From Acinetobacter lactucae (GTDB lineage: Bacteria > Pseudomonadota > Gammaproteobacteria > Pseudomonadales > Moraxellaceae), in assembly GCF_001605885.1 (NCBI RefSeq), contig NZ_LRPE01000009.1:62001-126000 (forward strand): 64,000 bases of DNA, in the 5' to 3' direction. The notes under the pieces were generated by a model that was not told the DNA's origin, made no database searches, and worked only from the letters and a program-made list of their open reading frames with translations. Positions 62,067 through 64,000 of this stretch are shown here, piece by piece. Position numbers and translations under genes: made by a program. Each line of letters starts with the position of its first letter. Within the stretch, counting starts at the first letter, position 1.

Positions 62067-63674
62067 CTACGCGACCTGATTCAAAATAAAGTCTGCACCA
62101 CGTTCTCCAATCATGATGGCAATTGCGTTGGTATTACCGCTTGGAACTTGTGGGCAAATAGAACAATCCACCACACGTAAATTTTTAAAACCATGGACTT
62201 TAAGGGTCTGATCCGTGACCGAATCTTGCGGAGTATTGCCCATTTTGCAACTACCAGCGGGGTGATAAACCGTTTTAATGTTCTGGCGCATCCATTTATC
62301 AATCGCTTCAATATCATCAGGATCGATATTTGCAGGCTCAATCACTTCTTTGACAATTGCTTTTAATGCGGGCTGTTGTAATAGGCGAAGTCCGGCCTGT
62401 ACCGCACGGATATTGGCATCAATATCTTCTTGATGACCTAAATAATTAGGATCAATGACAGGTAAATCTTTAGGATCTTTACTACTTAAACGTAAAGTCC
62501 CACGTGCTTTGGGCTGTACATGTCCAACCTTAATCGTAAGGCCATGTGCTTGAGCCACTGATTTTTCACCAGGGGTATTATCGAAATTATCCAGCACAGG
62601 TAAAAAATGAAACTGAACATCAGGTCGACCATTGTTATTGGTGTCAATAAAACCACCACCTTCTAGAATATTGGTGGTTAACAATCCTGAACGTGTAAAA
62701 CACCACTGTAAAAAGTGTCGTACTGCGGTTAAACCTTGGTCTTCGCCGAGCAGACTATTATTGGTTGTTACTGTCGCATTGACTGACATATGCAAATGAT
62801 CATGAAAATTTTCACCTACGGGTAGGTCACGAATACATTCAATGCCGAGCTCATCTAAATGCTGTTTTGGACCAATTCCCGAAAGTAATAAAACCTTAGG
62901 ACTACCAATTGCTCCAGCACTTAGAATGACTTCTTTTTGAGCTTGTACTGTAATGGGTGATTTTCCCCCAACGCTATAAGTCACCCCAGTAACCTGATCA
63001 CCTTGAGTTTCAATTTTATGGACTAAGGCATCAGTAATCACCGTGAGATCTGGGTGGTTTTCGACTGACTTTAAATAGGTTTTTGAGGTACTCGCCCGTG
63101 AACCATTTTGAGTAGTAGTTTGATAAAACCCTACACCTGCCTGATCCCAACCATTAATATCATTGACGTAATTCATGCCCATTTGCTGACCTGCTTTAAT
63201 ACAAGCAAGTGTCAAAGGATGGCGATAGCGGTTTTCACTGACAGGTAAAATGCCATCTTGTCCGTGATATTCATTAGCAAGACTTTCATTTTTTTCTGCT
63301 TTTTTAAAAAAAGGCAGTACATGTTGATAAGACCACTGATTGCATCCCCATTCCGTGGCCCATAAATCATAATCCTGACGTTGGCCTCGGCAATAGATCA
63401 TTCCGTTGACCGAGCTTCCGCCTCCCAACACTTTTCCTTGTGCAAGGATCATTTCACGATGATTACAATATTTCTGAGGGACGGTCATGTATTGCCATGA
63501 TTTTTGCTGGAATACTTTAACCACCGTGGCAGGTATGGTATGAAACATACTGCTATCTCGGCTTCCTGCCTCTAAAACAAGAACGCGCCCTGCTTTGGCC
63601 TTTAACAGCCGTGCTGCAACCACACAGCCTGCCGAGCCCGCACCAATCACGATATAGTCATATTGTTTATTCAT
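62067..63674 (-). CDS. GMC family FAD-dependent alcohol dehydrogenase (choline dehydrogenase-like)
   Basis: A 535-residue GMC oxidoreductase. The FAD motif IGAGSAGCVVAARLL is at about 10-24, the GMC signature GKVLGGGSSVNGMIYCRG at about 80-97, and the catalytic His in VYHPAGSCKMG, with the second (usually His/Asn) residue in SGNTNAIAI. Relatives oxidise choline, aliphatic alcohols (AlkJ) or polyethylene glycol. No betT or betI is nearby, so a choline role is not supported. It forms an operon with the aldehyde dehydrogenase and a porin gene. Confidence 0.9.
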   Translation of the reverse strand: MNKQYDYIVIGAGSAGCVVAARLLKAKAGRVLVLEAGSRDSSMFHTIPATVVKVFQQKSWQYMTVPQKYCNHREMILAQGKVLGGGSSVNGMIYCRGQRQDYDLWATEWGCNQWSYQHVLPFFKKAEKNESLANEYHGQDGILPVSENRYRHPLTLACIKAGQQMGMNYVNDINGWDQAGVGFYQTTTQNGSRASTSKTYLKSVENHPDLTVITDALVHKIETQGDQVTGVTYSVGGKSPITVQAQKEVILSAGAIGSPKVLLLSGIGPKQHLDELGIECIRDLPVGENFHDHLHMSVNATVTTNNSLLGEDQGLTAVRHFLQWCFTRSGLLTTNILEGGGFIDTNNNGRPDVQFHFLPVLDNFDNTPGEKSVAQAHGLTIKVGHVQPKARGTLRLSSKDPKDLPVIDPNYLGHQEDIDANIRAVQAGLRLLQQPALKAIVKEVIEPANIDPDDIEAIDKWMRQNIKTVYHPAGSCKMGNTPQDSVTDQTLKVHGFKNLRVVDCSICPQVPSGNTNAIAIMIGERGADFILNQVA

Positions 63675-63739
63675 CTGATTTCACCTAAGTTTATTTTTAT
63701 GAATGCACCGTCAATAAACACGGTCTCCTTTGCTCTGAT

Positions 63740-64000
63740 TTAATAGATGTATTGCAGAATTAACTGTGCATACACATTAGTTTTGTCATCGTAGTTTTGA
63801 GTACCACCACTATGGATATCGTGTTTCGGTTTATAGAGTCCCACTAAAGGAATAACGTTGAATTTTTTATTAACCGACCAAACCGAAAATACATCCAGTT
63901 CATGTCCATCTACATTAGTTAAAGATTCATTAACTGTTTTGAACTTATAGGCCAAAGCACCTAACATAAAGTTTTCTTTTAGATTCATACTGTAAGAAAC
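63740..64000 (-). CDS. outer-membrane porin, C-terminal part (5' end outside window)
   Basis: The frame is open to the right edge of the window, so only the last 86 residues are visible. They alternate hydrophobic and polar residues in short strands (DVFSVWSVNKKFNVIPLVGLYKP, VYAQLILQYIY) and end in an aromatic residue, as outer-membrane barrels do. The most likely family is a substrate-specific porin placed upstream of the GMC/aldehyde dehydrogenase pair. Exact family cannot be decided from this fragment. Confidence 0.65.
   Translation of the reverse strand, partial: VSYSMNLKENFMLGALAYKFKTVNESLTNVDGHELDVFSVWSVNKKFNVIPLVGLYKPKHDIHSGGTQNYDDKTNVYAQLILQYIY

Noticed and set aside
62067..63674. 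Choline dehydrogenase betA with betB
   Set aside because: No betI or betT is adjacent, and the adjacent aldehyde dehydrogenase looks more like phenylacetaldehyde dehydrogenases; substrate left open.

Overview
The window is AT-rich Gammaproteobacterial DNA that I assign to Acinetobacter, most likely the calcoaceticus-baumannii complex. The basis is protein recognition: an AdeRS/AdeABC efflux locus close to that of A. baumannii, and a CatM-regulated catechol (cat) operon like those of A. baylyi and A. baumannii. No rRNA, tRNA, insertion sequence, phage gene or CRISPR array was recognised.

Layout. (1) 1-1.5 kb: the end of an MFS transporter and a TorF-type outer-membrane protein. (2) 1.6-11.0 kb, minus strand: an acyl-CoA degradation operon (thiolase, two acyl-CoA dehydrogenases, MaoC hydratase, three SDRs, a histidine-phosphatase-like protein and an APH-type kinase). 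It is divergent from a LysR regulator, which is followed by an acyl-CoA ligase and a TesB thioesterase (11.1-14.7 kb). The APH kinase plus ACAD10/11-like dehydrogenase pair suggests handling of 4-hydroxyacyl-CoAs. (3) 14.9-30.6 kb: an accessory catabolic region. It holds three phytanoyl-CoA-dioxygenase (PhyH)-like genes, one of them a deletion pseudogene, plus a fourth diverged homologue that has lost its metal ligands. It also holds an aldehyde dehydrogenase, a zinc alcohol dehydrogenase, an IclR regulator, a FadL-type channel, two TetR regulators, a class IV aminotransferase resembling (R)-amine transaminases, an EtaA-like Baeyer-Villiger monooxygenase and an alpha/beta hydrolase. (4) 30.7-38.5 kb: adeS, adeR, adeA, adeB, adeC. 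(5) 38.6-44.9 kb: a large lipoprotein hydrolase, a small membrane protein, and a TetR-controlled pair (7-TM protein and FAD oxidoreductase) with a second TetR. (6) 45.4-52.0 kb: a pentonate/sugar-acid pathway to 2-oxoglutarate with its GntR regulator, then a second TorF-type porin. (7) 53.0-60.5 kb: catM and catBCAIJFD, with a twin-arm repeat inserted between catJ and catF. (8) 60.5-64 kb: aldehyde dehydrogenase, GMC oxidoreductase and the end of a porin gene.

How the parts may fit together (inference). In region 3 an amine could be converted to a ketone (aminotransferase), then to an ester (monooxygenase), then to alcohol and acid (hydrolase), then oxidised (alcohol and aldehyde dehydrogenases), activated (ligase) and degraded by the operon of region 2. 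Operator-like sequences support linkage. A TTGACAC-type box lies in front of both the FadL gene and the monooxygenase. A 23-bp palindrome (TAAACTATA-N5-TATAGTTTA) recurs at all four PhyH-like loci. An exact 19-bp element is shared by the LysR/dehydrogenase divergent promoter and the ligase promoter. A degraded copy of that divergent promoter, including the first codons of both genes, lies upstream of the first PhyH gene and looks like a duplication scar or promoter capture. This regulon and the PhyH cluster with its pseudoenzyme are the best candidates for an undescribed system.
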